Source: an uncultured Prevotella sp. (GTDB lineage Bacteria; Bacteroidota; Bacteroidia; Bacteroidales; Bacteroidaceae). From it: DNA of 64,000 nt. The position numbers were made by a program, and so were the translations under genes. The notes below the pieces were generated by a model. The model was not told the DNA's origin. It made no database searches and worked only from the letters and a program-made list of their open reading frames with translations. Within the stretch, counting starts at the first letter, position 1, and every line of letters starts with the position of its first letter. Where the stretch lies: contig CAMVUM010000003.1 in NCBI GenBank assembly GCA_947170725.1, positions 62,001 through 126,000 of the forward strand, written 5' to 3'. Below, piece after piece: positions 62,473-64,000 of this stretch.

Positions 62473-63594
62473 ATGGAATCTCTCTACGCAATGGCGCTAA
62501 CGCGCATAAGCAACTTCAATTTCCAGACAGCACTGACCCTATATCGCGAGATGGGCAGCGCTAAAGCTATCTATGAACATCGGACGGACATCGGCGATGT
62601 CATAGAGGGATGCACACCGCGCCTTATTGCTGCACTGCGCGACTGGGACGAACCTCTGAAACGGGCCGAGACAGAGGCTGAGTTCATAGAAAAACACGGC
62701 ATAAAAGTGCTCACACCGGCAGATGAGGACTATCCTCAACGACTTCTTGAATGCGCCGACGCGCCGTTAGTAGTCTACAACAAGGGTACGGGAAGCCTCA
62801 ACCGCCGACGCATGGTGAGCATAGTCGGAACGCGCCACTGCACAGCCTACGGTCAGGACCTTATCAGACGCTTCACCAACGGTCTGCGGGAAATATGCCC
62901 CGAGGTCACGATAGTTAGCGGTCTGGCCTATGGAGTGGACATCTGTGCCCATCGCGAAGCACTGAGATGCGGCTACGAGACCGTAGGAGTACTGGCCCAC
63001 GGTCTGGACTATCTCTATCCGCCTCGCCACCGCGATACAGCCGTGGAAATGCTCAGTCAAGGCGGCCTCGTCACGGAGTTCATGTCCGGCACCAATGCTG
63101 ACAAAGTCAATTTTGTAAGGCGTAACCGCATCATCGCCGGAATGTCCGACGCCACCATTGTAGTGGAATCGGCGGCAAAAGGCGGAAGCCTCATTACGGC
63201 ATCCATAACCCGCAGCTATGGCCGCGACGTTTTTGCTTTTCCCGGAGCTGTCGGCTCATCTTATTCCGAAGGTTGCAACAATCTCATCCGCGACAACGGC
63301 GCTGCGCTGATTACCTCAGCCGAAGATTTCGTCCATGCCATGGGCTGGAATGACGATGCCGTACTCTGCAAGGCTAAGACCACGGGCATTGAGCGTCAGC
63401 TCTTCCCCGCCCTCGACAGCGACGAACAGGCGATTGTGGACCTTCTGAATCACACCAATGATCTCCAAATAAACATAATCACAGTCAAGACAGGAATTCC
63501 CGTCAGCCGTGTGACAGCCATTCTTTTCCAACTGGAAATGAAAGGCGTAATCAAGCCTTTGGCAGGCGGGATGTATCATCTGCTAAGAAATTAG
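62473..63594 (+). CDS. dprA: DNA-processing protein DprA
   Basis: DprA binds incoming single-stranded DNA and loads RecA during natural transformation. The 373-residue protein has the DNA-processing Rossmann-like domain with VSIVGTRHCTAYG (about 114-126), IVSGLAYGVDICAH, GLDYLYPPRH, RNRIIAGMSDATIVVESAAKGGSLITA and GCNNLIRDNGA, all hallmarks. A winged-helix C-terminal domain (about 310-373) closes the protein. ATG at 62473 fits the usual Bacteroidetes start; the frame extends 43 codons upstream without conserved features. It is on the same strand as the thioesterase and dus genes. Confidence 0.95.
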   Translation: MESLYAMALTRISNFNFQTALTLYREMGSAKAIYEHRTDIGDVIEGCTPRLIAALRDWDEPLKRAETEAEFIEKHGIKVLTPADEDYPQRLLECADAPLVVYNKGTGSLNRRRMVSIVGTRHCTAYGQDLIRRFTNGLREICPEVTIVSGLAYGVDICAHREALRCGYETVGVLAHGLDYLYPPRHRDTAVEMLSQGGLVTEFMSGTNADKVNFVRRNRIIAGMSDATIVVESAAKGGSLITASITRSYGRDVFAFPGAVGSSYSEGCNNLIRDNGAALITSAEDFVHAMGWNDDAVLCKAKTTGIERQLFPALDSDEQAIVDLLNHTNDLQINIITVKTGIPVSRVTAILFQLEMKGVIKPLAGGMYHLLRN

Positions 63595-63729
63595 GAAGAT
63601 ATAGAGAAGGATAAAGGACAACAGCAACCTGAAAAGCAAGACATGCTTTTTCCATTTCCTTGCCATATCCTTTTAGTTCTCCATTAAATTCCATGACATC
63701 ATAATATCTACAGAACAACAGAAAGAAAC

Positions 63730-64000
63730 ATGAAGATAGGAAACATCGAATTTGGTCCCCGGCCGCTCTTCCTCGCACCGATGGAAGACGTGACCGACAT
63801 CGGCTTCCGCATGTTGTGCAAGCGTTTCGGGGCAGCAATGGTCTACACGGAGTTTGTCAGTGCCGAGGCATTGGTGCGCTCGGTTCAGTCCACTGTAAGC
63901 AAACTGACAATCAGTGACGAAGAGCGGCCGGTGGGAATACAAATCTACGGACGCGACACTGAAGCCATGGTTGAGGCCGCCCGTATTGTGGAACAAGCCG
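63730..64000 (+). CDS. tRNA-dihydrouridine synthase (cut by window edge)
   Basis: The first 90 residues are present. They begin MKIGNIEFGPRPLFLAPMEDVTD, with the flavin-binding APM segment of Dus enzymes, followed by FRMLCKRFGAAMVYTEFVSAEAL and RPVGIQIYG, also typical. Dus enzymes reduce uridine to dihydrouridine in tRNA D-loops using FMN and NADPH. It is of the DusB type common in Bacteroidetes, but the subfamily cannot be fixed from the fragment. It follows dprA by 135 bases. Confidence 0.9.
   Translation, partial: MKIGNIEFGPRPLFLAPMEDVTDIGFRMLCKRFGAAMVYTEFVSAEALVRSVQSTVSKLTISDEERPVGIQIYGRDTEAMVEAARIVEQA

Overview
The window looks like a chromosomal segment of a Bacteroidales bacterium, most likely Prevotellaceae-like. 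Supporting signs are the Bacteroidetes-type promoters (TTTG, 19-20 bases, TAnnTTTG) seen repeatedly, a Bacteroidetes-style dcw cluster, a type IX secretion tail on a secreted protein, a probable glycine-lipid gene pair, and mobilization genes of the Bacteroides family. The host DNA is moderately GC-rich. I did not assign a species.

Bases 1-17000 hold housekeeping and accessory genes: a CYTH protein (cut by the window edge), prfB, an acyl-CoA synthetase, a WYL regulator, an M48 protease lipoprotein-like export, trpS, an AraC regulator, a lipoprotein phosphoesterase with a partner envelope protein, a rhamnosidase-like exported protein, gyrB, rpsT, tRNA-Glu, recO and two secreted proteins. Bases 17030-34539 (all minus strand) are a near-complete cell-division and wall-synthesis cluster read in the order mraZ, rsmH, ftsL-like, ftsI, murE, mraY, murD, ftsW, murG, murC, ftsQ, ftsA, ftsZ, yqeY. 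It builds the lipid-linked peptidoglycan precursor and the divisome that uses it. A 0.74-kb gap filled with palindromic repeats splits it between ftsW and murG. Bases 35483-39306 carry a probable glycine-lipid acyltransferase pair and a C-terminal processing protease.

Bases 40722-59310 are an integrative mobilizable element in the 3' end of tRNA-Phe, with exact 19-bp att repeats. Its left part has a tyrosine recombinase, two excisionase-like proteins, and a MobC/relaxase operon without any conjugative pore. Its AT-rich right part is a defence island: an XRE regulator, a type IC restriction-modification operon (hsdM, hsdS, hsdR) with a PrrC anticodon nuclease between hsdS and hsdR, then a GIY-YIG/DUF4357 protein, an Ymh-like protein, an AlbA_2/ATPase protein and a RhuM protein. 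The hsdS gene is split by a run of ten G bases; one added base (or two lost) would fuse both halves into a normal two-domain HsdS. The gene also has a 12-bp tandem repeat of the EcoR124 type. The locus therefore looks like a switchable restriction system wired to a tRNA-cutting suicide nuclease.

Bases 59564-64000 return to host genes: an esterase, a DUF2851 protein, a hotdog thioesterase, dprA and the start of a dus gene. Several families of short palindromic repeats and one minisatellite lie in the host intergenic spaces.
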